Part shown: positions 1-12,549 of the stretch, in pieces
Position numbering within the stretch: position 1 is the stretch's first letter
Layout of the letters: each line of letters opens with the position of its first letter
Assembly (NCBI GenBank): GCA_001986395.2
Contig: MQVO02000015.1
Coordinates: forward strand, 124,001 to 188,000
DNA length: 64,000 nucleotides
Reading direction: 5' to 3'
Source of the DNA: Irpex lacteus
Lineage: Eukaryota > Basidiomycota > Agaricomycetes > Polyporales > Irpicaceae
The notes under the pieces: model-generated
Told to the model about the DNA's origin: nothing
Database searches by the model: none
The model's input: the letters and a program-made list of their open reading frames with translations, nothing else
Position numbers and translations under genes: made by a program

Positions 1-3000
1 GTTGAACTTCCGCTTTGTCACTCACAAAATCTTGTCAGATCGTAATGACACCCTTCCCTCAACTGTATTTAGCTGCTGTTGTGCTCCATGCTCTCCATCT
101 GTCCAATTCTCGACGCGGCCTCTTCTGCCATAAATAACCTCTTAACAAGCGACCGTTCTCAGCACGATCAAGGCCAAAATCTCTGCCTTCTGCTTCCTCC
201 ACCACGCTTCATCTGCGATTCCCGAAATCTTCATATATCTATATGCCCTGTTCACGCTGCAATACCACGGCCGTAGGCGATTCATGATGCTAAATAGCCC
301 TCAAGCCCAATCTCCATCATTACAGCTGTGCAAACACAATAGTTGGTCAAACTTGCATGGAAATAACGACGGATGGATGGTACGCGAATGGTTGCAATCA
401 CTCGTTCGATAAGGACGACGCGAGCGTGAGGGGGACAGCACGATTACCCGCGCACCGCAGGCGAGGCGGAGGAATAGACTAGGATTAGAGCAAGTATGAA
501 GTATCGGAGCGCGAGGTGAGTCGCATGAAGTGTACTTTAATCTGGGGAATGGTCATTCTTAACAGCTGTTGTGGAAGTACAGGTCGATTGACGTATTCTC
601 AGACTCAGACGTCAACGCGACTTTTATTCTCCCTGACCCTGACTCCTCCATACACGTTTCCCCTCTAAGGCATAATGTGTGTAAATCATTGTGCCGATGC
701 GTTCAAAAACCAGAGCGCGGTGCTAGCGTTTTCTGCGAGATTCAGTCTACCTGAGCGCTCAGCGCTCACAGGCCGTTGCTGCGCTATGAGCTTTAAGCAA
801 CTAAATCGGAGGGTGCCTTAGTCGGTACGGGCTGTACACTGCATACATGTAGGCACGTTGTTGTGTCTAGTTCATTATGCTTCTTACTTATATCACCCTA
901 GCCCGTCGTTTTACCTCTCCTTCGACGGCATAACCTTCAGTCTCAAGAACCAGGTTTGGCGGACAAGTACTATTACGTCTAAGGCCATATGGCGGGCTAC
1001 TATTGTCATGCATTGTACTATGAAGGTATGCTAGTGCGATGCTCCTGTTACCTGTTCTCCCTCGTATGTAACATATGCCCCACAGACTCGTCGTTTTTAT
1101 TGAACTATCCTGTTCAGGCGAAAGTCTTCCACTCTCAGTTAACGTGTATGTGAACGTGAACATGCTTGCGTCTTGCCTCTCATATGCCCCTCAAGCCGAC
1201 CAAGCTGTCCTTCCTCTACACTTCCAACGCCACTGCGCCGCCATCGAATGAAGGGCCAGAGAAGAGGTTGAGGACTGGAATGCTGCAAAGATATCGACGT
1301 CAGATGGGAGGCCGGTGCAAAGAGGTGTGCTTTCACACAAAAGGCGTTCTCGGGCTCTCTCTTTTAACAAGAGTTTATTATCGACTTCCACGGGCGCGTA
1401 TTCCCGTTATCCACACGTGTTTAGGCTCCGTTCTCACCGCGCCTTACTTCATCCCTTATCGCTTGGCCCTGATGATGTTACGTCTCTCTTCTGGCATCTC
1501 CGTCTCCAGAAGCACAAGTGGCGTGTTATGTGGAAGTTGAACTGCCAGTATTCCGTACTCATCGCATGCCCCGTGTTCAGTAAGCTTTATTCGCAGCTAT
1601 TCATATACCCATTCTGATGCATGAATCATCAGATACCCTGGTCCATAATTGCGAAGAGCTGTGCGAGCCAACAGATCAAATATTCAGTCTTCCGCGTACT
1701 GTGCACAGCCTAACGCATGGATACTTCATTTCCGCCCTATTGTCGACGGAGGCGTTGTATTTGGCAAGCATACCTGTGTTCCGAAGCCGACCCGCTGCAC
1801 TCGAATGGTATGTGACCACACAATTATGTTAGGCAAATTAATATGTGCACAGGAACGGATGCCCATTCACAGCCGTTCTCCCCTGTGCTACTTAATCGTT
1901 GTCACTTGAGAAGGTGCATCGCCATAGTGCGTACATATCTAAATCCCACTCTCCCTGCCTTTTTTCCTCGCTCCCCCTTCAGTCTGGTGCATAGCCTCAG
2001 AGCATACATACGGGCGTTACTTCCGCACAGCCCTCCTCGCTCCCTTCTGAGCTAGTGCGTGTTATCTGATTCGCTATACGAGCCCTCGGCTGTACTTGGC
2101 TCTCTGAGGTTAATCACTAGGTTAAAAACTTGCATGCTGATTCCCTTCTGTCGATAGGAAGTGTCCCACGTGAGTACGAACTGCAAGTTCTGATGTGCCT
2201 TCACCGATCCTCGCAGGCTGAGTCGCAGCCCGCTGGTACACGCATATACTGCGTTACAGTACTTCTTGGGGAGCTGCCCAGTCTACGCCCTTATTGGTAC
2301 CACGTATTTAGATACCACTGGTAGCTCAGATATCTCATCTTAGTGATCACGCCCAGGCTTCAAGCTTTCAGGCTTGCCGGTGGAATATAGTGATGAGAAG
2401 CTATATCGCGCTCAATGCGCTGCACGCTAATGGAGAGTATGTTAAATCGTTCAGTAAGTACGGTCGAGTTCATGTGCGTGATGTATGGACTATGTGTATA
2501 TGCACTGAAGTATTATGGACGATTTACAGACCTGCCCAGTGGGTCGACATTCTTTTAGCCTGACACGGCGATAGCGTAGTCGACCCGATGGTAATGACTG
2601 CATCCAATAGTAGTATAATGTTCCGTGTCCCAGGCGTGACGTGTACGGGCTTCCGTTATGCAGGTTTTGCAGCCTTCAGGATACGAGATTTATGACGCCT
2701 CTTCTCATCTGCTGGTTACCTCTGTATTCAGCGACGTCCCAATCCTATGTAAGTCTGAGAATAATAAGTAGTAAGAAGTTCGACGGACGAGCAAGCCCGT
2801 GGCAGAACCTCCTTCGGCTTGGCTGAATTTACGGACTCGGTAACGAGGACTTCTAATGCGTGGATACGATACTATTAACTTAGTATCTGGTTGCGATCCT
2901 ACAGAATCGACTCCGGCTCTACGTGACGGCTCATACTGCTTGAAGAAAATAAGTAGGATATTGGTCCAAAATTACTGTTCGATCCGGTAGTAGGTCACTG

Positions 3001-3362
3001 TCTAACTTCAAATTTCAAAACAGTCACGTTAATGGACTAGAGACTTTTATACGAGATTTGAAGGAGGTGATACTGTAGCAGTATGATCAGATACTCAGGC
3101 GCACAAGTCGTAGATGTTCACTAGTACGACTCTTGATACTTATTCTAGCGACCGATGACCTGAGACTGATTTTCATGTCTGTCCGGGCTGGCAACAAACG
3201 TTGGCGGCAGGATCCTCCTATAGTTGCTTTGGCCTGATCTGTATGTGACGAACAGGTTGCGAACAGGGCTGCAGGAACGGTGAAAATCTTGCTCGAAAGC
3301 CCTGCACAGTGATTGAAAAGAAAGTAAACGCCGATAATCCATGGCCACTCACTGCTCATATG
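1..3362. other. Gene-poor stretch, nothing assignable
   Basis: Only short open frames (none over about 125 codons) with mixed composition and no recognisable motif, splice-consistent exon chain or repeat family. I see no tRNA-like box A/box B pair and no long tandem repeat. It may contain decayed transposon sequence or a diverged gene, but nothing in the sequence supports a specific call. Confidence 0.5.
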
Positions 3363-3731
3363 GTGCGCGTCACTTAGTCACCACCAAATTTGGATAAGTC
3401 ACGTGAGCGGCAAAATCGGGTCAGAAAAATTGGAGATCTTGTTTTGGCATCAGTAAGTCGTTTGGCAAGGTTTAAAAAATCAGGGATTTTTCTGCTTATG
3501 TAAGGGAATTCCCCAAAAAGGCAATTATTATTGCCATATATGGTAGGTGGCAAAATTAGTAAAAGTAAACTTCTTTATTTTTGAGGTTAGGGACAAACCC
3601 TCTAGTAGAATTGGAGTACTAACTGAATACTTTCGTTTTACTGAAGGAATAGTGATTATGTGATATTCCCATGGCCCCAGACGCATGTCAAAGTCGTCGT
3701 ACAAATTTGGTGGTGACTAAGTGACGCGCAC
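3363..3731. mobile_element. MITE-like element with perfect 30-base terminal inverted repeats
   Basis: The 30 bases at 3363-3392 (beginning GTGCGCGTCACTTAGTCACC) are the exact reverse complement of those at 3702-3731. The enclosed 369-base unit is AT-richer than its surroundings, has internal homopolymer runs and a small internal hairpin (AGGCAATTATTATTGCC), and contains no coding frame. This is the architecture of a non-autonomous DNA transposon (MITE). I could not find a convincing target-site duplication at the ends, so the superfamily is not assigned. Confidence 0.75.
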
Positions 3732-4280
3732 GGTAGACGCAGTGTATCCTAGTGTATCAATGACCAATGTGAGGTTGGTGAGATCCTCGTTTCGAATGGG
3801 CACGATCGAGTCGCCCGATCTATCTTCATTCTTCCCACACTCTTTCCCTGTGTCTTTGGGCTCCCGCCGCGCACATAGACATGATCATATGAGTAGCTCA
3901 CATATACACCTCAACCTTGATCTCAGTCTCATATCCAAAGCCTGTCAGCTTTCCGCCTTCTTCTTGAAGCTCAACTCGACCGTTCTTCAGCTGCTTCAGG
4001 ACCACTCAGCGTAACATGCCAAGTTTGTGAGTTACCACTAGCGCCTCTTGGCATCATTACTCAATATAGCGCAAGGTCAACGCTTAAGCGACTCGCTATC
4101 CATACACTCGCCATATCCTGTTGTCCTCAAACTTACCCTTTTCTTTACTTTATCTATATCCAATACCTCGACTCATTTCAAGATATCTGCGCTATTCATA
4201 CAAACCCTACGCAGCTGCCAACCGTTGTTGCAGCCTCCGCCTCACGTCACGACAGAGGCTTCAAAGTCCTCAAGAAGGAA

Positions 4281-5023
4281 GTGTCACATCAATGTCGCAA
4301 GGCTCTCTATTTCGCGTCTTTTTCACTATGGTCAGGCTCAATATACGAGACTTCTTGGAGTTCTCATTCTCATTCTCCCAACTACAGCGCCGGTGCTGTT
4401 GCTGCTCAAAAGTCTACAACGACCGCTCCCAAACTATTCGGATACGTGATGATTGGAATGTCCATTGGCGCCGCCTGTCACACAGTCGTGATCTCGAGGT
4501 TTATGCGGCTACTCGGATCAAATCATCAAGAGTCAATGGTGTGTTTTCACGTGAGGTAGCGTATTCAAGGGTGCATTAGGTTGAGTCGCCCTTTACTCCA
4601 GTGTCACTGGAATACCCATGACGTCTACGTTGCGTCCATCATCGTGGCGTTCCCAGAAGCGTTTACCTTAGGGTACGTGAATGACATTTATTCGCAATAT
4701 ACAGCTGACGTTAAACTAGATCTATCGTGTCTATGGGTACATGCGTAGCCCTGTATCTCCATCAGGGCGGTGCTCCCACATTACAACTCACACCTGATAA
4801 ACACGGAGCAATCTCTGTCGACGCCTCAGAATTTCAAACAGCGAATTTTCCCTCCTTCCCATCTACACCAAATACACTACCCCATTGGGCTACAATGTTC
4901 ACCGTCTGCTTCTTTCTTCTGAACGCCGTTCAATTTGCCATTGTATTGCACTCCCTCAAGTGGCTTTGTCTCACCAAACATCGACAAAAAAATGGCGTCC
5001 CAACTACAAGCGACAGCGTATAG
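4281..5023 (+). CDS. Doubtful small multi-pass membrane protein
   Basis: Open segments encode hydrophobic stretches (around 4435-4510 and 4900-4970) that could be membrane helices. They can be joined by two plausible introns, about 4551-4598 (GTGAGG...CTCCAG) and about 4674-4721 (GTACGT...AACTAG), in consistent phase, giving a tail ending GVPTTSDSV at the stop at 5023. I could not place the start: the upstream frame has no good ATG and competing frames are also hydrophobic. No family is recognised. It could equally be a decayed gene. Confidence 0.25.
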
Positions 5024-5488
5024 CCCATTCTTTAGTATATGCAGATGTCATAGAGTTACGTTCTCTCGTTCGCTACTTCACTTCCTCATGGACTATCAAC
5101 TCTAAATATATCCCCTCAGCATTCAAGACAATCGTTTGCAATGCTACAGTAGTGTCCGTATTTATGTTGAAATTTAGCTTATGGATAGATGGAATAGCGC
5201 GAGCAGCGGCGACGTGGAGACCCGATCAAACTCTTGGGAGTAGTGCTGGTACAACTGCCTAAAGTGGAAATGAGCATTGAGCGAGAATCTCTGAAGATCG
5301 AGATCAGATCTGACAACATGATCGCTTAATAGACGCTGATTGCGGGCGCTCGGTATAGCAGCTGAGAACGGCAGTCTGACGTTTACCTCGACTCGATACG
5401 ATCCCTCCACGACTTCGGGCAATCGCTTGCTCATCCTCGTTAATGATGGGTGTCCTCAACGACTCAGACGACTTGCTCTGCAACCACC

Positions 5489-7230
5489 ATGTCCTACTTG
5501 ACCGACTCACTTCTCAAAGCGGGCTACGCGTTGCTCGACAAGGTCAGTTTCGACAGAGTCGAACATTTTCCTCGTTTTAGCTAACATGCACGACAGGGCG
5601 TTATACCTGATTTTATATTGCGTCCTGTCATACGACAGCTATGTCGACAGAGGATACGAGACGTCGATGCCGGCGGGTTCGAAGCCAACCACACTGCGAA
5701 AATGAGGTGGATTGAGCAGGTTAGGGCTCGTGCGCATATCGCGGAGGTGCCGCACAAGGCTAATGAACAACACTACGAGGTGAACACGTCCGCTTTACAC
5801 ACGCAACCAAGCTAACTTTAATGGACCTAGGTCTCTACCAAGTTCATGTTATCGTGTCTCGGCAAATACGCCAAATATTCCTGCTGTCTGTATCCCACAG
5901 GAACAGAGACTCTCGACGAGGCAGAGATACTCATGATGGAGAGTTACTGTGTAAAGGCACAGTTACGTGACGGTCTTGATATTCTGGACTTGGGATGTGG
6001 TCAGTACCTATGGCGAAAACTACCCTACCTGACTGATGAATGTAATTCCACCCAGGATGGGGCTCGCTGTCGCTGTATTTGGCTCAAGTGAGTTACCAAA
6101 ACCTCTGCAAGTAACTGTATGTCTGATGTGCCCCGTAGAAATACCCCAAGTCACGCATTACATCCCTGTCAAACTCTTCCACGCAGAAGATATACATCGA
6201 CTCGAGGGCAAAATCTCTTGGACTAACAAACCTGACCGTTCGTTGTTCACTCATACAAGCTTACCTCTGTATGGCTTCTCATATTTGTACAGGTTATTAC
6301 CGGCGACGTCAATATATTCGAGTTCGACTCGTCTACTCAGTGAGCTCTCATCGTCCATTCCTTATGGCTTTACAAATCTCACACATCAATGAGCAGATTC
6401 GATCGTATCTTGTCCATAGAGGTACGTATCACGCCCACCAATATCCGTTCTGCTAACTTTAAGTATACTACTCTCTCCAGATGTTCGAGCACATGAAGAA
6501 CTACAAGCTCCTCATGTCCAAGATTGCAGCGTGGCTTCGTCCAAAGCGCACTCCGAAGTCGGCCGAATTCGATGCTACTCGGAGTGACGCTGAAGAGTCG
6601 CTCTGCTTCATACATATATTCTGTCACCGCACGATGCCTTACCATTTCGAAGATGGTGACGGTTGGATGTCAGATACCTTCTTCTCAGGTACAGTCACTT
6701 TCTCATGTCATCGTCGGCTCATGAACCAATTTCTCATATCTCACATAACACAGGCGGTACGATGCCTTCACACGATCTCTTGGTACGTTACATTTGACCG
6801 CATATATCCACGCCACCCATCGCGATAAGCACGCTAACTATGCCCTCCCAACCCCATCCTCACAGCTCTACTTCCAACACGACCTTACGCTGCTCAACTC
6901 GTGGTACATATCCGGCACGCACTACTCCCTGACGTCCCGAGACTGGCTCGCCCGTCAAGACGCGAACGCCTCGGAAGGTATCAAAGAACTTGAGGACGAC
7001 GCTGAGAAGCAGGGTATGGGAAGAGAACATGGACGGGTGATGTGGAACCGGTTTAGAGTTTTTTATTTGACTGTTGAGGAGTTCTTTGGATTGAATGGCG
7101 GGCAGGAGTGAGTACTATATGACGTTGCTCTTATGACCTTCTCCGACTCGAGATGTTCCGCTTACTGATTGCTCTTGGTGTGTTTTGTAGGTGGGGCGTT
7201 GGGCATTATTTGTTCAAACTGAAGGACTGA
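5489..7230 (+). CDS. SAM-dependent methyltransferase, cyclopropane-fatty-acyl-phospholipid synthase-like
   Basis: Eleven exons join in phase: 5489-5542, 5597-5779, 5831-5999, 6056-6087, 6139-6237, 6293-6339, 6397-6421, 6481-6688, 6754-6782, 6866-7107, 7191-7230. The ATG at 5489 gives MSYLTDSLLKAG. The SAM-binding motif I, DLGCGWGSLSLYLAQ, spans the exon 3/4 junction. Later landmarks are MFEHMKNY, HIFCHRTMPYHFEDGDGWM, GGTMPSHDL and FRVFYL, all typical of the CFA synthase/coclaurine N-methyltransferase-like family, followed by the usual WGVGHYLF end. Known members transfer a methyl or methylene group from SAM to lipids or amines; the substrate here is not evident. Odd point: between the WLRP and the FIHIFCH motifs there is a roughly 20-residue charged insertion where the family usually has a short glycine turn. 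Confidence 0.88.
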
Positions 7231-7379
7231 TTTCGTCCATCTCGACTCGAGTGCGGATGATCTGAACGAAAGTGTAGAATCAATTACGGATCACGGATAC
7301 ACGAGACGTGCTTCGTGAGTGTCATGATCAGTCAACACAATACATATGGTAGTTCTCTCGATAGAACGATAGGTCAACC

Positions 7380-7665
7380 AAAAATACCTCCAGACGAGCT
7401 TCTATGTCAAAACTACGCCCTTCTCTCAAAGCTCCGCTTAAGCAGGTCTGTTTGACAATCTGTCAAAAGAACCGTGCCGGAGGGTACTCGTATCGTCCAC
7501 TAAGCAGAGTTCCTTAATCTTTGACGGCGTTGCTGGGCTCACCAGCTTGCGAAGAACGCCATCCTGAGGTACCTTACTCCGGCCAAGGACGAGCCTGAGA
7601 CGGCATTGCGCTCCAATATCGGCCACATACGAAAGATGTCCTCAGCAATTGAAGGCGAGCCTGTG
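7380..7665 (-). pseudogene. Decayed 3' fragment of an F-box gene
   Basis: On the minus strand this stretch aligns by eye with the C-terminal part of the intact F-box gene at 12550-14232. RMWPILER corresponds to VRLWPFLER there, and KIKELCLVDDTS corresponds to QLKEICFVDGTS, but the two segments lie in different frames, so a frameshift separates them. Homology then runs through two in-frame stops: where the intact gene has tyrosine TAC and arginine CGA (NPTYAKLR), this copy has TAA and TGA. It is therefore a relic. It sits just beyond the outer end of the left arm of the inverted duplication. Confidence 0.65.
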
Positions 7666-7800
7666 ACAGTGCAGGGAGTCAACGGCCCCGCCCTCTAGAT
7701 TCGTATATATTCCTCTTCATACCATGTATTCATATCCTGGAGCATTACATCTGTGGTAGTTCTATCCTATCATGAGCCCTAGGGTTACGGGTACACTGTA

Positions 7801-10789
7801 CTATTCGCATTGCATACATTCACATTGCATACATTTATCTATCCTGTACAAAAACCCGGTGTGCACTGGATACCAGTCAGGCTTAACAAGGTACTTCAAA
7901 TCCTCAATAGTGGCTCTCAACAACGGATTGTCCTGGAGGCACTTAAGTACAGCGGGCCACATTGAGACGAGCGCATCCAGGTTGACAAACTTTTCCGGTG
8001 CGTAGTCAAAGTTCATCGTCTCGATGGCCTCCGAGTCTGCGAATGGTAGAAAGCCCATGAGCATTTCAAATAGAGTTATGCCCATCGCCCAAGTGTCGAC
8101 CGCTTCGGGTGCGTAGGGATCGCCCCGGAAGAATTCTGGAGGGGAGTACACTCGTGTACCCAGAAATCCGCCGGGATACTCGTAACCGAGGCGTTCAGGA
8201 TATACTGCGATCCTGTCCTCTAGAACGGAGTCGGCATTGCCGAAGTCAATAAGCGTTATCTAAGAAGACGTTGATCAGCATTTACGCATCGCAGTGAGTA
8301 CGAAAGCATCCATAGAAAGGTACTCACCTTGAGATTCTCGTCAATGAGTATATTTCCCGGCTTGATGTCACAGTGAATAATGCCTTTCGCATGCAGGTAC
8401 CCTACGATATCGATAAGCTGCAAAAAGACGTGTCTAGCGTCCGTCGCAGACATGGAGCCGTGCTGTTCCAGGTATCCGCGCAAGCTGCGATCAGGATAGG
8501 ATGGCTCCTCGTCGGTGTCTACTGAAGGGAACCACGGCGTTCCATAAAGCTCTTGGACCTGTACGCACAGTCAGATGGTTTCATCACGAATGAGAAGTGC
8601 GACAAAACTTACCACGTAAACATAATGGTCGTCGCTCATGACGTCCAACAAGCGGGCAATGCCGTCGTGGTCAAGCTGCTCCATGATCATCACGTCGTTT
8701 GGCACCTGCCCGTATTTCGGATGGACCGGCCAGGAAGACGAATTTTCCCTTCGCATGACAACCTTGATTGCGACCTCTTTGTTGTCTAAGAGTTGCCAGC
8801 CATGGAGGACAAACCCGTGGCCTCCGGCTCCAAGCTCCGCATCGATGAAAACCCCGTATTTGTAGAGGAAGTCAGGGTGGAGGTCGTAGTCGTCAATGAA
8901 GTATTCAGAAATGTAGCGTCCTGGATATGCGGAGAGTGTTCCTGTGTTCTTCGGAGGAACGATGTCATACGCTGCCAGGGAGAAGCAACCTGGATAGGGG
9001 GGGAGTGGATGCTCCTTCTTCGCGTGAGCAGGTGTGTCGTTGGCAGCGTCGTTCAACAGAGCAGGAATACCGGACTCTGGAAGGGGCCCATCGAGGGCTA
9101 CGGTGGCCGGAGAGCGTAGAACACCTCCAGCGATGGTGATGTCGCAAAGAGCATAGAGGCCTTCGAGGCCCTCCTACAGCGACAGATATTAGACTACGCA
9201 TCGTGATACCGTTAAAAACAAAAGCTCACCTTGGATGCTACCAGAGCGTTCTCGAAAGACGCCAACTTCCGCAGGAAGTAACATCGCTAGAGGGAAAGGA
9301 TACAACGTCAGCACAATCACAGTAGGAGAATGAGAGAGCGGAGACGTACCCAAACAGAGAAATCTACCAGAACACAATATACAGCGAACGAGAAAGCGCT
9401 CAGCACCTTGATTGCGACCAGCGCGACCTGAAGAAGACGAGAGTCCAAAGCCATGCGGACTAGTTGCTCGAACGCATACGTCGTCGGGCTCCTGCTGCAG
9501 TAGAACCTGTCCCCACCTGCGGGGTCGTAAAGGAGAGACTCGTAGCAGTGGACACGGAGAGCGCTGGTTGGCCAGAAGATATACAAAAGCAGAGAGATAC
9601 AGATAGCATAGATGGTGAACGTCCGTGGCCTGATCGACAGGCGACGAAGCGTGTTGTACGCGAGACCCAGTCTTGCGTTGATGGAACTGAGAGGTTGAAG
9701 TCCGTGCTCGTCCAGCGTCCAGTCGAGAGAATACAGCATCCAGTGAGACGAGACAGTGAGAAAAGCGAAAAGATAAAGCACAGAATATAGCAGAGACTTC
9801 CAGGGTAGGTGGTGAGACAGCATGATCGACATGCCATCAACGAGAGAAAGAACGAGTGGACGGGCACTAGCGACGAGGTGGACTGCAAGTCGAGTGCCCA
9901 GTTCAGAGAGAGCGTCCGTCAAGGGACGTCGAGCAATCGGTGTCCCGCAACCGATGCCTGCACCGAGTACACAGTACTGAACAGGCGGCGAAGGTACGCA
10001 GGGCTCCAGAGCCCTCCATACATCAGACGCGAGATGGAAGAAGTCGAAACGCAGGAAGATGGGGATGGGAACGGTGGCGATGAGGGAACATCCAAGAGAC
10101 CAAGCGTTGTCGACGAGGTGGCTGACGAGTCGAGCTACCAATTCGGAGAAGGCGTCTGTGAAGGGGCGACGCGCAGGCAGAATCCCACAGCCGATGCCGT
10201 GACCGAGGACGCAGTACCTGACGGGCGGTGGAGGCAAGCATGGCTTCAGGGCCTTCCATACCTCCGACGCGAGATGGTAGCAGCCGAAACGAAGGAATGT
10301 GGGGTCGGCGAAGGTGGCACCGAGGGATCGGGCAACGTCGAAGAGGTGGCTGACAAGTCGATCGCCCAGTTCGGAGAAGGCAGCGGTGAAGGGACGACGC
10401 GCGAACGGGATCCCACAGCCGATGCCCTGGCCGAGAACACAGAACTGAACGGGTGGTGCAGGCAGACACGGCTCCAGGGCCTTCCAGACCTCAAAAAACG
10501 CGTAGTAGAAGTCGATACGGATGAATGTGGGAGTGTAGTATTCCAGAACAGAGAAAAGAGTGTGGTTGAGTTGGATAGCCAAAAGCGACAAAGCAGGAAG
10601 CAGAGAATCGAAGACGAGAATATAATACGAGTTGGCCAGGTCGGCCAGTGCCTCCACGGAGAACATGTCGTACACAGCTCGCAAGGCAAGGATCAAGAGA
10701 AGCTTGCCGAGGGTGGGTAAGACGATGCGGACGAAGGCCAGCACGGCGGTGGCGCGCATGCTGAAGGGTGAGACGACGTCGGACTTCAT
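7801..10789 (-). CDS. Membrane-anchored protein kinase with three tandem N-terminal repeats (left copy, K1)
   Basis: Five exons: 10789-9350, 9286-9230, 9173-8613, 8558-8328, 8259-7801, about 915 residues. The start MKSDVVSPF is shared with the right copy. The first exon encodes a hydrophobic N-terminal segment, three 76-80 residue repeats and two or three further membrane helices (around YSVLYLFAFL, YAICISLLLYIFW and FAVYCVLVDF). Exons 3-5 encode a protein kinase domain: glycine loop GAGGHGFV, VAIK lysine, catalytic HCDIKPGNIL, IDFGNA, and YSPPEF in place of APE. All catalytic residues are present, so it should be active. The last exon ends in a cysteine-rich tail, CMQCECMQCE, absent from the right copy. 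Substrate and topology are unknown; I infer a membrane-tethered signalling kinase. Confidence 0.82.
9833..10531 (-). repeat. Three tandem 76-80 residue coding repeats in K1
   Basis: Three consecutive units of 228-240 bases inside exon 1. Each begins (P/L)(T/I)F(I/L)R and carries the pattern EVWKALEPCLP, then PPVQ(F/Y)CVLG, GIGCG, ARRPFTDAFSELG and RLVSHL. Three cysteines are conserved per unit. I do not recognise the repeat as a named domain. Confidence 0.85.
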
Positions 10790-11868
10790 GCTCGGTGGAG
10801 GAAGAGGCCCTGGAGGTGACTGTATCTGAAGAAGAGAGAAGAGAGCGGCGCGCCTGCGATATAACCCAGCGGATGACAATCGGTGGTTGACAATGGTCGG
10901 GATTGAGACGACGGTCTGCCGCGCGATCGAAGGGCTCAACCATGAAGGGAAAGCCAGAAACGCTGTAGAAAAATGTGTCAGCCGCAGAAGCGCGATTGTT
11001 TTTATCTTCGTACCGGAGCGTTACGACCACACCAGCTATTATGCAAACCAATATGTTCAAGCATAGCGTTCCCTGAGGGACTGCTGACCTGTCTTGAGCT
11101 GAAGTCAGTTGTGTATAATTTCAGCACTGTGTCCCCTCCAACTGTCTTCATGGTTCTAAGTTCTAACCATCAGTCGCACGGTTATCCCAAGATAGAGTCC
11201 ATGGAGCATTCGATGCACATCCTAGCAAGAGGACATGGAACAATAAATTGCATAAGTCCAGTCAAGCGGCCTGAAAGACCGATGGGGCCGAATGAAGGCT
11301 TGAAGAGGCGAGGCATGGTGCACGGCTCAGGCCCTCAGAGTACCGTCCGGGATATTTCATGAGGCTTTGAAGTTCTGAGCAATGTTACCAACAACTGGAA
11401 GTGTACAGAAAGATTGTATCGTATCGACCTGCCGCTGGCCGTGTATATTAGCTCGCTTTTGCATCCAACGCTGCTAATAACTCACCAAACGTACTGCAAT
11501 GACACTATCCTAGTCGTACAATAAACTGTTCTCTACCACAACGCGACCAGATTTATGTCCTGGCATGGTGCGACTGTCTTGCGATATCGACGATAAAATA
11601 AAGCAACAACGATAGCGATTTATTGAACATCCCCAATGTTCATACTCACCTGTGAGATCGCTCGCGTATTGTCTATGGTGAAACCTTGTATAGTTTCATA
11701 ATTGCAGGTTTCATGAGATGAGAAGAGTCGGAGTGCAACCTGCATTCCAATGCGCTGGGGGTTTTTGAGGGAGGCGCTTTATCGAGCGCGTCAAGGCCGC
11801 CAAAAATCGATGATAGGGTGCTGCAGTACTTGGCTCTGCCCGTCATGTTTCTTTCGCTGAAAGCTCGA

Positions 11869-12549
11869 GTATTTCTTCATAGCTATATGTCGTGCCTGCA
11901 CTGACGAGTCTACCAGGCCGCATAGTCACAATACTTCTGCTCAAGCTCGATGCACTAACAACACAACAAGTCTCCTGTTGTCGTAGATGTGTCTTCAAGT
12001 TGTCAAGCAAAGGTTGGACGAAAGGTAGAGATTGTAAGAAGCGTCGCGGGCTAAGGAATCATATGAACAAACTGCGTTGCGGTCCGAAGGATGTTGTCGT
12101 CCAGGCGGACCATCTGGCGAGAAGGGCTCGGACTGAGTGAGAAGGCAGCCACATCGGTGATGTACGCGAGTATAATCACTAAGGCAGTCAGGACACACCA
12201 GAACACAGCCACGAGTTCAGGGTCTCAAACAGCGAGTCAATCGTAGTGTAAGGGCCGCGTATGATAATGTGGAAAGCCCGTCAGAGGATGAAGGAGAAGG
12301 GATAGTGTGGGACCAAGCCACGGAGCAAGTGCGCGAACGGTCGAGCGACAATTGATGCCTCAGGCTCCACCAAGAAAGTCGCAGCCGTGAAGAAGGGAAG
12401 TTGCTGGTATGAGCCTAGTAGGAGTTAGAGCTCGGGAAGCAGATAGAGTCCGGGGAGAACAGAGTCGGGAACATTGATCAGAGTTTCGTTCGCTCGCTGT
12501 CCGGACGCCATCGCCATTGAGGGGATCGAGCGTGAGAAGCAGGGACCGT
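11869..12549. other. Intergenic region between left arm and F-box gene
   Basis: Short open frames only, none with splice-supported extension or recognisable motif. It lies between the 5' flank of K1 and the stop of the F-box gene. Confidence 0.5.

Larger units (their letters stand above)
7795..11868 (-). repeat. Left arm of a 4-kb inverted duplication
   Basis: This segment, read on the minus strand, matches 24990-29055 read on the plus strand, covering the whole kinase gene and about 1.1 kb upstream. The inner edge is sharp: the bases ending at 11866 pair with those starting at 24993, and sequence beyond is unrelated. The outer edge fades near the gene ends, where a shared AATGCGAATAGT is the last clear match. 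The spacer between arms is about 13.1 kb. Confidence 0.9.

Noticed and set aside
1166..1540. 124-codon plus-strand frame
   Set aside because: No motif, no splice partner and overlapping frames of similar length on both strands, as expected by chance.
9809..10720. 303-codon plus-strand frame across K1 exon 1
   Set aside because: It is antisense to the kinase repeats; openness follows from GC-rich codon bias, and the same shadow (26143-26829, minus strand) appears opposite K2.
10790..11362. Small gene upstream of K1 (plus strand, 10973-11362) and its counterpart in the right arm (25976-25623)
   Set aside because: The two arms do not keep a common reading frame here; the conserved sequence is better explained as the duplicated 5' flank of the kinase genes.
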